Shown one piece after another: positions 1-9,025 of a DNA stretch of 24,203 nucleotides. Location of the stretch: contig NW_003126897.1 of NCBI RefSeq assembly GCF_000003605.2, forward strand, positions 112,819-137,021, in the 5' to 3' direction. The notes below the pieces were generated by a model. That model worked only from the letters and a program-made list of their open reading frames with translations, made no database searches and was not told the DNA's origin. The translations under genes and the position numbers were made by a program. The first letter of the stretch is position 1. Every line of letters begins with the position of its first letter. The stretch comes from Saccoglossus kowalevskii. Its lineage: Eukaryota > Hemichordata > Enteropneusta > Harrimaniidae.

Positions 1-55
1 ATACGTATGTTTCCTGGTGGCTTTAGTACGTATAATGACAATCACTGCACATGCG

Positions 56-218
56 TACACTGTAGCCTCGTTATAACGAACTCTTTGGGAGACATACAAT
101 TAGTTTGTTATAGTGAAATGTTCACTATATTGAAGCACATAATACATTGGGTTTGTTGTAAGCAGGAGACATGTTGTGTGTTCATTATAGAGGTGTTCAT
201 TATATTGAGGTTACAGTA
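56..218. mobile_element. pogo/Tigger-type MITE, non-autonomous
   Basis: A left end CTGTAGCCTCGTTATAACGA begins near 60. The right end, read on the minus strand from 216, is CTGTAACCTCAATATAATGA. The pair forms an imperfect terminal inverted repeat of about 22 bp. Both ends abut TA (56-57 and 217-218), as expected for Tc1/mariner/pogo target-site duplications, and ends of the CCTCGTTATAACGAAC kind are typical of Tigger-like elements. Inside are further inverted motifs (GTTATAGTGAA and TTCACTATA around 108-130). At about 160 bp with no coding capacity it is a deletion derivative. The left end has an extra CA between the TA and the TIR. Confidence 0.6.
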
Positions 219-219
219 T

Positions 220-909
220 GTGGTTTTAATTTTCTATCAAACAAATACTGTTGCAGGTGAGTACTGCAAATGCAACAGTTTGTATTTAATGATACTGGTA
301 AATCATAATCAATTTGGTCTATATATGGAGTTTTAAACAACAATATTGAAAAACATAATTATGTTTTTGTCCATATTGCATCTTTAGCAGTATCGGCACT
401 CACTGTTGTACAGATGCATTTGTCTACTGCTTTTTATTTATGCAGAGCATGACAATAGTATTTACACAATGTATGTGTATTTGAACTGTTTAGATGAAGA
501 AATATGAAGTGGAATTTTAAATGAATCAATAGTTTAAGTAGCTGATTAATATGCATGGTATATACATAATTATGTGATATAAATATATGCAAATTCCAAA
601 AATGATTTATAAAATGTGCAAACGTACAACGTACATTTCTCATGATTCAGAAAAGTGTTTGTCTTTTTGCTAAATTTCTTCTTTATTCGCAAAACATCCA
701 TTCCATGGGTTTCCCCTTTTTTGAATACAACAGATCTCGTTCATTTCTGTTTATAAAATCAAATCTGCATTCTTGCATCCAGGTTACAAATATGTTTAAT
801 ATGCAGCAAGATTTGAATGACAATGCATACATTGGTGTCGATATATATCAAAGTTTCATATTCCTATGAACCTGCTTACATACTTATTATACTGACATTG
901 AGTATATTA
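220..909. other. intergenic DNA, no gene recognised
   Basis: AT-rich sequence. Short open frames occur on both strands but show no recognisable domain, splice structure or codon bias. I see nothing else in it. Confidence 0.6.
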
Positions 910-1153
910 TTAAAAGGCGATAGTCATCGCACCACACATGCGAGATTTGTGTTGATGAACAATGATTTTCCCACAATTCAATTCACTCTCCCAGTGGCAA
1001 GTCTGTATGCGAGTATTGATCAGGCACCAACATACCGACATTGAGTCCTTTGGTGCATTACCTGGTTAAACTTGGGGACGATCTATACAATCAAAGTCGC
1101 CAACATGTGACCCAAATCTCGCATTTGGTGGTACGGCGACCACCATCCTTTAA
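910..1153. mobile_element. TTAA-flanked inverted-repeat element (MITE candidate)
   Basis: The segment starts TTAA-AAGGCGATAGTCATC (910 onward) and ends ACCACCATCCT-TTAA (to 1153). The inner parts of the ends match strongly: ATGCGAGATTT at 948-958 faces AAATCTCGCAT near 1113-1123, and CACCA faces TGGTG. The imperfect TIR is about 35 bp long. TTAA on both sides is the target-site signature of piggyBac-superfamily elements. The 244-bp length and lack of an ORF point to a MITE. The superfamily assignment rests mainly on the TTAA flanks. Confidence 0.55.
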
Positions 1154-1480
1154 GTTTTTGAATTTTCATGAACCAGTAATGTACCACTTACTTTGTGAGG
1201 GAAAATGATGCATTAGAGTCTAAAACGTACGTACCAATATTGTCAAGTAATAAATCATGAATGAAAAATAGATACCTGTACTTCCTCAGGATTTAGTATT
1301 CCTAGTATTTATTCTTCCTGGCCATTTTGATTGAAATGAAAACTTGGGCCTAGTTTGATTTTAGGGAGAAGATTAGTTTAAAAGTAGCTATAGTATCATC
1401 AATGTTAAACTATTAATGTGAATGAAAAAGAAACTCATGAATGTTTTTGCAAAATAATAAAAAAAAAATCTCAATGTTTT
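1154..1480. other. intergenic DNA, nothing recognised
   Basis: AT-rich spacer between the TTAA element and the minisatellite. No gene, repeat or RNA is recognised. Confidence 0.6.
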
Positions 1481-2705
1481 CATGTCAATGTTGCAAGTGA
1501 ACACTGCATGTTCTTTCCGAACATGTATACATGTCAATGTTTGCAAGTGAACACTGCTTGTCTTTCAGAACATGTACACATGTCAATGTTTGCAAGTGAA
1601 CACTGCATGCTTGTCCTTTCTGAACATGTACACATGTCAATGTTTGTTGCAAGTGAACATTGCTTGTCTTTCAGAACATGTACACATGTCTGTGTTTGCA
1701 AGTGAACACTGCTTGTCTTTTCCGAACATGTACACATATCAATGTTTGCAAGTGAACACTGTATGTCCTTTCCAAACATGTACACATATCAATGTTTGCA
1801 AGTAAACACTGCTTGTCTTTACAGAACATGTAAACATGTCAATGTTTGTTGCAAGTGAACACTGCTTGTCTTTTCCGAACATGTACACATATCAATGTTT
1901 GTTGCAAGTGAACACTGTATGTCCTTTCAGAACATGTACACATATCAATGTTTGCAAGTGAACACTGCTTGTCTTTACAGAACATGTAAACATGTCAATG
2001 TTTGTTGCAAGTGAACACTGCATGTTCTTTCTGAACATATAAACATGTCAATGTTTGCAAGTGAACACTGCTTGTCCTTTCCAAACATGTACACATGTCA
2101 ATGTTTGTTGCAAGTGAACACTGCTTGTCCTTTCACATCATGTACACATGTCAATGTTTGTTGCAAGTGAACACTGCATATCCTTTCAGAACATGTACAC
2201 ATGTCAATGTTTGTTGCAAGTGAACACTGCTTGTCCTTTCAGAACATGTACACATGTCAATGTTTGTTGCATGTGAACACTGCATATCCTTTCAGAACAT
2301 ATACACTGTTATTGTTAAAAGTGAACACTGCATGTCAATGTTTGCAAGTGAACACTGCTTGTCCTTTCTGAACATGTATACATGTCAATGTTTGTTGCAA
2401 GTGAACACTGCATGTTCTTTCTGAACATATAAACATGTCAATGTTTGCAAGTGAACACTGCTTGTCCTTTCCAAACATGTACACATGTCAATGTTTGTTG
2501 CAAACACTGCATGTGAACACTACCTGTCTTTTCAGAATATGTACACATGTCAGTGTTTGTTGCAAGTGAACACTACCTGTCTTTTCAGAACATGTACACA
2601 TGTCAATGTTTGCAAGTTAACACTGCATATCCTTTCAGAACATGTACACATGTCACCATGTCAGTGTTTGACGCAAGTGAACACTGCATGTCTTTTCAGA
2701 AGAGC
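1481..2705. repeat. minisatellite, about 23 units of 50/53 bp
   Basis: Head-to-tail copies follow the order CATGTCAATGTTTG, optional TTG, CAAGTGAACACTGC, a variable TTGTCCTTTC-type block, then GAACATGTACA. The presence or absence of one TTG triplet gives units of about 50 or 53 bp. Substitutions are phased (CATGT/CATAT, GTACA/GTAAA). A block of about 120 bp near 1991-2113 recurs at 2381-2503, an offset of 390 bp, so the array also grew by multi-unit duplication. Each unit contains the near-palindrome ACATGTACACATGT. Reading frames through the array are repeat-generated and not genes. Confidence 0.93.
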
Positions 2706-3280
2706 ATATAATTTTATATGCTATATTAGGCAACTATGACATGTATTTTATCAATCTGTGCTAAATCACTAAGTTGACTTAAACCAAAAAAAAAAGTCAT
2801 TTAGCAACACAATGTGTATGCCAGGTAATATATAAAGGCTGGTATGATCTTTTGAAACTTTTGCAATAGACTAGAAAAGCTGCCTGTGTGCTTGGTGCTA
2901 CCGTGCATGCAAGCGAGATGAATGGTGTCGATCAATATCAACACACTTTCAGCCAGCAGGAATACACAGTTTTAGGCATTTGATTCTGTATTGAAGGCAT
3001 CTACATTACTTTGAAAAGTTTATGTAAATTTGATAAGATATGGGAAACTTGTTTTTCATTTTTACACAAAGCTTGACAAAATATAATTGATAACATCTTG
3101 GTATCTGCACATTTATGAAATATCTCTGGGGACATGACAAATAGTGAATTATTTTGAAGAACACGAGAATAAACTTATTCCACAGATGTAATTTGAGTGA
3201 AGATTCAGAATCAAATTGAGTATAGCGCCCTCAGTGTCAGCTTTTAACTCCCATGTGCAGTTAAACTGTGTGTATGTGTG
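2706..3280. other. intergenic DNA, nothing recognised
   Basis: AT-rich spacer between two repeat arrays. No coding or RNA feature is recognised. Confidence 0.6.
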
Positions 3281-4340
3281 TTCCACTGATATCTCAAAAA
3301 TCGTATATTGGTTTTTAATGAAACTTGGTGCATAGATGTTCTTGGTTAATGTGCAGATTTGGTTAGGTTTTGTTGCATGGGCATATTAATTACCTGATTT
3401 GCATGATAATTAGCTAATTTGTAGCTGTTCCACTGATATCTAAAGAGCCATTCATTGGATTTAGATGAAACTTTGTACATAGATGCTCTGGACTAATGCA
3501 CAGATTTGGTTAGTTTTGGGTAAAAATCCATGCATATAATTAGCCTAATTTGCATAATGATTAGTCAATTTTCGGCTTTTCCTGATATATCAGGTACTAA
3601 TCATCACATTTCAATGAAACTTACATAGATACATACATAGGACAATACACAGACATGTGAAGTATTATCTAATTTGAATAATTAATCTATTTTCAACTTT
3701 GATATTTCATGTACTATTATTTCATTACATTTCAATGACACTTGGTACATAGATGCTCTAGAACAATGCAGAGACCTGAATAATTTTGGGTAAAAATGTG
3801 TGCATATTATTCAACTCATTTGCATAATTAGTTCATTTTCGGCTTTTACACTGATTGCAAGTACTAATTATCCCATTTCAATGAATCTTGATGTATAGAT
3901 GTTCTAAGGCAATGCACAATCCTGATTAGTTTCGAGTTAAAATCAGATCATATTAATTACCTAATTTTTTGGTTCTGTGACCGTACTCGTCTCAATTCAA
4001 TGAATCTTGGTACATGTATACTCTAACACAATGTTTTGATCCAATTAGTTTTAGATACATCTACAATAATTTCCGAATAATTTACTTTTCAGCTTTCCAC
4101 TAATTTAGTTAGGATTCATCATCACATTATAATGAAACTTTGTACACGTGCACTCTGAAATATACAGACCTAAATCTATGCATAATTGCTATCAGGGACT
4201 GTGATTGAGGTAATCCACAAACATTAGTTTAATGTTGATAAACATGCATATTGATTATCTATTATTAGCTCATTTCTGATATCTAAAAAAATCAGATTTA
4301 AATTGAATTCATTACAGAGGTGCTCTGGAATTAGACTAAA
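3281..4340. repeat. decayed tandem repeat, about 8 units of 120-170 bp
   Basis: A recurring module reads: cCACTGATATCT, about 25 bp, TTTCAATGAAACTTGGTACA, TAGATGCTCT, an AATGCACAGA-like block, a GTTTTGGGTAAAAAT-like block, then CATATTAATTACCTAATTTG, and back to the start. The AATGAAACTT anchor falls near 3317, 3464, 3612, 3732, 3879, 3998, 4130 and (weakly) 4300. Spacing is mostly 147-148 or about 120 bp. Copies are strongly diverged, so the array is old. Confidence 0.75.
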
Positions 4341-5130
4341 AACCATGGATGAAATGATAATAATGTGAATCATTGTTTTCATGTTGTGCATCTCAAATAG
4401 CAGACAAGAATATTAGTTGCCAAGCTTCTTGTTTAAAAAGCAAATCTGAAATTTTTAATAAATGTTAATGTTCTCCAATAGTCTCAGCACACAGGAGTTC
4501 TAAGCTTTCTTTGATATTTTTAACTACTACCAGCCTATAAATACAACTACGCTATATGATCAAGACCTGGATTTACAGGAATAAATGTACAGCAAAAACA
4601 ATGGGTCACACGAATAATAGTTTATACCAGAGACTTGTCTAATGTTCAGTTGGTTCCAACAGTAAAACTGATTTCAGGGATAAAAACTAACTAAAATGTG
4701 TACAACCACAATGGTATTGATCATAATATAGAAGCCCATGCAATGTGTGGCACTGCTTAAAAGCCTAATTTCACAACAAATTTACTTTCTGGATTAAAAT
4801 TACAATGGATAACAAAAGATAGATTAACTTTGTAAACATAAACAATAGTGTCCCATGATTCTTCGGTGCAATCCATAGGATTTGGAATTGAGAGTTTTCC
4901 CCTTCAAAGCAATTTGGACCATAACTGTATTACAATAGTTATCCCATTGGACACTGTCCAGATTTGTTACTGAAGATCGCAATCATAAATCCTGGCATAC
5001 ATAGTTTTGAATTTAGTTTACGAGAATGAGAAAACTAACCCATCTTGTATTGCTCACAGCACAATTACAACTGTATGGGTCCTGGTGCTACCACTGCATT
5101 CTGTGATTGTTATTAAAAGACTTCTCACAG
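4341..5130. other. intergenic DNA, nothing recognised
   Basis: AT-rich DNA downstream of the presumed cyclin E poly(A) site. No gene or mobile element is recognised. Confidence 0.55.
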
Positions 5131-5149
5131 TGGTGGTGGTGGTGGTGGT
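5131..5149. repeat. (TGG)6 microsatellite
   Basis: Six consecutive TGG trinucleotides just beyond the presumed 3' end of the cyclin E transcript. Confidence 0.95.
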
Positions 5150-5221
5150 AGGGTGCAACAAATTGCTCCTGTGTTATGACTAAAGATGCATAAACTGTAG
5201 AAACAAAACAAAGCTCACAAC

Positions 5222-5247
5222 TTTATTCTTGAGAGATTTCATTTATT
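5222..5247 (-). terminator. candidate cyclin E poly(A) signals
   Basis: On the minus strand, AATAAA occurs at 5247-5242 and again at 5227-5222. The second is followed about 10 nt later by a G/U-rich stretch (GTGAGCTTTGTTTTG), the usual arrangement for cleavage near 5205. This would give a 3' UTR of about 1.5 kb. An ATTAAA near 5669-5664 could serve as an alternative site. This is inferred from motifs only. Confidence 0.45.
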
Positions 5248-6710
5248 TTAACAATTCTCCCTACAACAAAAATAAATTTATGTTTTACAAATTCAAAGAG
5301 AAAACTGATCTCAGACCTATGGGAAGCTCAAAGATGTGTATTAAAACTTACTTGTTCCTATCATACATTCTTGGACTTTAAAAACGTCAAGATACACGTC
5401 ATTCATATATTATGACCCAACATGGTACAACAAGAGACTGTCTAAAAAAACTTAAGTAAAACTTCCATTAAAGGAAGCATACCCTCTAACACAAAATTCT
5501 TTTTTTTTGTCAATTCAGCCACACTAACTGGATTGCCCATTTCCCTTTTAACTTTGTATCTTGTGCTTACAGCAAATAAAATTACAAATATGTAAGTGAG
5601 ATAACATTCTGGTTTGAAAGAAAAAGAAAGTACAACTAGAATAATAAAACTTAAAATGACAGTTTTAATAATTAGCAAAAAGCACTCCTGATAGCATTTT
5701 GAAGTAATCATTCTTCCATTTTAAATAGGGATAGGGGATTTTTATGTACGATTACATCATGAAACCATCAATAACATGAGAGCTTTTGATTATAAAACTT
5801 GTACAGAGATGGAATTGAATTGTTGATGGTAAATATGGTATAAAACTCAAATTCAAACACCAAGTAACAAAAAATGTTACAATTAATAACTTATTTTTAA
5901 GCATTTTTTTGGGAGTTATATCTGCAATAGTTGCATCTACACTTATTCTGAACAATTTCAGGGCTATAAATGATAACTACTTCATAGTACATTTCAGTTC
6001 AAGCTCAACTAAATTTTACCCTGTTCCCAACCCCATTCCATTCCTAACTTACATATTAAATATTTTTCATAAACATATTTTCATTTCTAATTTTATCTGT
6101 ACTTCAGTCTCTCTGAAAAAGAAATGATAGCCTCTTCGCAAATTGGAAAAGAAATAAAATCAAGCAATTGTCACGTTCTCGGTAAATAAAAAATATGGGA
6201 CATTTAAGTGTTTGTATAAATACAATGTAGCAAAGCACCTTGGTTGTATTAATCAATAATACAAATAAATTGATACTAATAAATTGATAAAACTTAATAA
6301 TTCCGAGTGTAATTCGTATGAAGATTGCATAGTTTTGTGCTTGTTATTGACACGTTCTAACAGTAGAGCACATTACAAAACGATGAATAATATTGCAACT
6401 GAAATCTGTACTGTAACCAAAAGCTGGTGCACAGATTACAATTATATACGAATACAGACTTGAAAAACTACCTAAAATATATTTCTACCCAACCCTAAAG
6501 GGAAATCTAACTTTTGTTCCGATAACATTAAAACCAAGCAAATGCGAGTCTCCTAGATTTACAGGAAAAGTACAAACGTACCAAAATAAGGGGGGCATTA
6601 ATGGGTAAATGTAAATGAATACTGGCGTAGAGAAGTTACGCATTTGCTTGATCATTAAAAGAACCTGAGACAAGGCTTAGTTTTGATTGCATCAGCTTGC
6701 CCTGATTGAC

Positions 6711-6718
6711 TATTTACA
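6711..6718 (-). promoter_or_regulatory. Pumilio-type motif UGUAAAUA in 3' UTR
   Basis: On the transcript strand TGTAAATA (consensus UGUANAUA) lies about 16 nt after the stop codon. PUF proteins repress several cell-cycle mRNAs. One 8-mer in an AT-rich UTR can arise by chance. Confidence 0.3.
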
Positions 6719-6734
6719 TTGGCATTGTAGCTGT

Positions 6735-6857
6735 TTATACTGCTATGTCACCATGCTTTTCTGTGCTCTGTGGTGGTGTGAGAACACACGACATTAAGAC
6801 TGGACTATTACGCAGTGATTCGCTATTGATCTGTGATTGTCTTTCTTGTGCTCTTTC
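6735..6857 (-). CDS. CCNE: cyclin E coding exon 10 (C-terminus, stop)
   Basis: The exon starts after the acceptor TTTCATCAACAG and encodes residues 378-417, then TAA at 6737-6735. It opens with a charged helix-like stretch (ERAQERQSQ) and contains LTPPQS at 403-408. This is the Cdc4 phosphodegron of cyclin E: the Thr (T404) and the Ser at +4 (S408) match human T380/S384, which CDK2 and GSK3 phosphorylate for SCF-FBW7 recognition. STEK follows, as in CCNE2. It joins exon 9 in phase 0 across a 313-bp intron (6858-7170) that holds nothing else recognisable. The exon has no ATG of its own, so it was placed by splice signals plus the degron. Confidence 0.9.
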   Translation of the reverse strand, partial: ERAQERQSQINSESLRNSPVLMSCVLTPPQSTEKHGDIAV

Positions 6858-7170
6858 CTGTTGATGAAAGCAAAATCAGGATGAGTCATGCTGAAGGAGT
6901 AGACAAAGCAAGAAGTTTTAATCTGGTCATATATCATTGGTTAAGAGAAGCCACAAAATACAAGAACAGGCAACTGTGGCAAGTGGCGTATCTTGGTTCA
7001 TCATTCTATTACGTAATTGCCTGTGTGCGAGTAACATGCCCTCAACAGCCACATAGCATTTTTTCTAGTAGTATATGCAATAGATTTTTGGAAAATTATC
7101 AAATGTGTTCGCAAAAGAATATTATAGGTATTATTCGTTTTTTAAAAACTATGATAGTATTTCTACTTAC

Positions 7171-7328
7171 CAGTGTGCTAATATCATTAACATGTGTTTG
7201 TATATTATGTGAGTCTTCCGTCAACACTTGTGAGAAATGCTTAAGTGGCGCTATGCCAGACTCTCTGATGGTGATTGAAAATGCTGTCATCCACTGAACA
7301 CAAGTTGCAATATCATCCCATTTTAACC
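7171..7328 (-). CDS. CCNE: cyclin E coding exon 9 (end of C-terminal cyclin fold)
   Basis: The acceptor is TTTTTGCAG at 7329 and the donor is CTG|GTAAGT at 7171/7170. After completing a split Gly codon it encodes residues 326-377: LKWDDIATCVQWM, then the IRESG, LKHF and EDSHNIQTH blocks that mark the end of the cyclin E fold (human WCDIENCVKWM, LKHF, EDAHNIQTH). It starts in phase 1 and ends in phase 0. An open frame on the opposite strand at 6833-7297 is its antisense shadow. Confidence 0.95.
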
Positions 7329-7610
7329 CTGCAAAAACAAACATTACAAATTTGGTAAAAATCAGTTTACCCTTATTGCAGTATGAGCAGTTTTCAGAGG
7401 ATGCTGGGAAGTTGGCTTCTGGTCAACAGATTTGGTGAAGGTGATCAAAGTGGACTGGGGGCTGAAAGCATATACAAGAAACACTTTTTCTCAGAATACA
7501 ATATGTAAAATCTATTGATAAATAAAAGTGCTCATTGCATGGAAGAAAACAAACATTTGGTTATTCTTTTGAGAGTTCAATCATATTGGACTGCAGAAAA
7601 CATTCAGTCA

Positions 7611-7640
7611 TGCCCTGCCCTGCCCTGCCCTGCCCTGCCA
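7611..7640. repeat. (TGCCC)n pentanucleotide repeat
   Basis: Five perfect TGCCC units plus a variant TGCCA, inside cyclin E intron 8. Confidence 0.95.
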
Positions 7641-7828
7641 TAAAAAAAGGTCACAGCTTTTGTATTGCTTGAAACGTGAAGGAACTTCCTATCTGCGTGG
7701 GCTTAACAAAGATCAAACAAAGGTCAGGAGGGAGGGTAAGCATAATAATTAAGACAACTGAGCTAATCATATTATACATATCTGGTTGGAAAATACTGAT
7801 GAAAATTACTGACTTTTCATTTAAATCA

Positions 7829-7887
7829 TTAACCCTTAGGTGAACCCTCAATATAACAGTACATGGGGCTGACAGAATTAGGGTTAA
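7829..7887. repeat. short TTAACCC...GGGTTAA inverted repeat
   Basis: TTAACCCTTAGGTG at the left faces AATTAGGGTTAA at the right, 59 bp end to end and both in a TTAA context. It may be a very short TTAA-class MITE remnant or a chance palindrome. Confidence 0.35.
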
Positions 7888-7892
7888 TGACA

Positions 7893-7904
7893 CCCCCCCC
7901 CCCC
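7893..7904. repeat. poly-C run (12 bases)
   Basis: An uninterrupted run of 12 C, next to the TTAACCC/GGGTTAA inverted repeat. On the transcript strand it is poly-G, a quadruplex-prone tract. Confidence 0.95.
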
Positions 7905-8261
7905 AAAGAAGAAAATACTGGTATTAATTATTTTCAGTTTTTTTAATTTTGTTATTTCCACTGATAAGTACAATCCACTAAATTAAATTCCCATTAACAC
8001 ATAGAATAACTATAGAACTCAATTTATTTTTGATTTTGTTCTTTGAATGCTACAAAAAGAGCATATTGTAATAAAAAGGCATTTGTCTTCCACTTCATTC
8101 TTTGAACAGAGTTTGCAGATTCTTTTTTCTATTGGTAAATTCGGTAAAACCAATCTACTTGGCAAGGCGGATTTCATACCAAGACACAAATTTGAAATTA
8201 AATTTTTCATTTCTTTGAATAGTATGGTGAGACCTGCAGTAACTGCCAATGAGAGACTTAC

Positions 8262-8373
8262 CTGAGACTTTGAAAGAAATTTCAGGCGAGGCCATATGAT
8301 ATAATGCTGATGTTGCCAAGATACTATATGAAAACTGTAAACAATCTATGTCTAACATACATAAATCTATGAG
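8262..8373 (-). CDS. CCNE: cyclin E coding exon 8 (C-terminal cyclin fold)
   Basis: The acceptor is CATTTCTTACAG (AG at 8375-8374) and the donor is TCAG|GTAAGT at 8262/8261. It encodes residues 288-324 plus the first base of Gly 325: [26 protein letters not shown], then EISFKVSG. Human CCNE1 has LLDLCVLDVDCLEF, GILAASALYHF and KVSG here. It starts in phase 0 and ends in phase 1, matched by exon 9. The preceding 505-bp intron carries a TTAA-flanked MITE. Confidence 0.95.
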
Positions 8374-8470
8374 CTGTAAGAAATGAAAGCAATGAATGGT
8401 CAAATATTGCAGATTTAATGTTTGCATAATACCATATTTGCTCTATTAAAGAAATCTCGAATAGAAACAA

Positions 8471-8692
8471 TTAACCTTTCCATGAACAGTTCCCTCTTTT
8501 CATCACAAATTGACAAAATAGTCCTGTTTATAGTTTGCACTTTCCTTCAACAAGAATAGCAATTTTAGAAACTGAAAATTGACTCAAATTTTGTCTGTTG
8601 GCTCCAAATTAGGGTTCATTTCCAGAAATATTGGAGAATATAAGAAAGTGCAGACAAATTTGGGTGAGAAAGTCTGGTGGTGAAAAGGTTAA
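8471..8692. mobile_element. TTAA-flanked MITE in cyclin E intron 7
   Basis: The left end TTAACCTTTCCATGAACAGT (8471 on) and the right end CTGGTGGTGAAAAGGTTAA (to 8692) form imperfect terminal inverted repeats, both inside TTAA, as in piggyBac-type insertions. Related sequence occurs twice more in the other orientation: 22395-22470 shares the TTTCTGGAAATGAACCCT and TTTGGAGCCAACAG blocks, and 23265-23331 shares CTATAAACAGGACTATTTT through GGTGGTGAAAAGGTTA. Three partial or complete copies in 24 kb show a dispersed family. It is 222 bp long with no coding capacity. Confidence 0.65.
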
Positions 8693-8878
8693 ACCAAACA
8701 TCTCATATGCGGTATACTGAACTTACATATTTAAAGCGCATACAATACTAATAGAAAAAAATGGTATTATATTTGCTGAAGCATACAATTTGGTGTACAG
8801 GAGTGTACAATATAATTTTGCTCATTTGCGTTTAAGAATTCACCTAGAACAGAGGGTTGGGCACAACCATATACTTAC

Positions 8879-9025
8879 TTGTGCTACTTGTATAAACATA
8901 TTGGCAGAATAGTGTGGGAAGGTGAAGTCATCACCACTATCTTCTACCCTATTCAGATGGCACAATTGCAGATAGATATTTAACCATGTATTTACAGTGA
9001 TGGGTGAAAGGTCCCAATTTAAAGC
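8879..9025 (-). CDS. CCNE: cyclin E coding exon 7 (start of C-terminal fold)
   Basis: The acceptor is TTTCTTTTTCAG (AG at 9027-9026) and the donor is CAA|GTAAGT at 8879/8878. It encodes residues 239-287, ALNWDLSPITVNTWLNIYLQ to MFIQVAQ, in phase 0 at both ends. TWLNIYLQLCHLN (251-263) covers the region reported in vertebrate cyclin E as the centrosomal localisation signal (human SWLNVYMQVAYLN). The Trp and Asn are kept but the leading Ser is Thr. The following loop is about four residues longer than human and acidic (VEDSGDD). Confidence 0.95.

Larger units (their letters stand above)
5205..6734 (-). other. probable cyclin E 3' UTR
   Basis: The stretch follows the cyclin E stop codon without a recognisable coding exon and runs to tandem AATAAA signals. 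It is AT-rich with many ATTTA-type pentamers on the transcript strand. A perfect Pumilio motif TGTAAATA sits at 6718-6711, just after the stop. Short frames within it have no family resemblance. The 3' boundary is an inference. Confidence 0.5.
7329..8261 (-). other. cyclin E intron 8 and its contents
   Basis: A 933-bp GT-AG intron. It contains a (CCCTG)n run at 7611-7640, a 12-base C run at 7893-7904 and a small TTAACCC/GGGTTAA inverted repeat at 7829-7887. No coding sequence is recognised. Confidence 0.85.

Noticed and set aside
7-336. 109-codon open frame on the plus strand
   Set aside because: It overlaps a TA-flanked inverted-repeat element, has irregular cysteine-rich composition and no family resemblance.
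1515-2700. p53-type response elements in GAACATGTACACATGTC units
   Set aside because: The CATG cores are 8 bp apart instead of 10, and the flanks break the RRRCWWGYYY rule in both halves.
1418-2739. Several open frames with CTHVNVCK-like repeated peptides
   Set aside because: They arise from the minisatellite in several frames and on both strands; unit length changes shift the frame, so no constraint is visible.
6833-7297. 154-codon plus-strand open frame
   Set aside because: It is antisense to cyclin E exons 9 and 10 and crosses their splice sites; the minus strand carries the clear homology.
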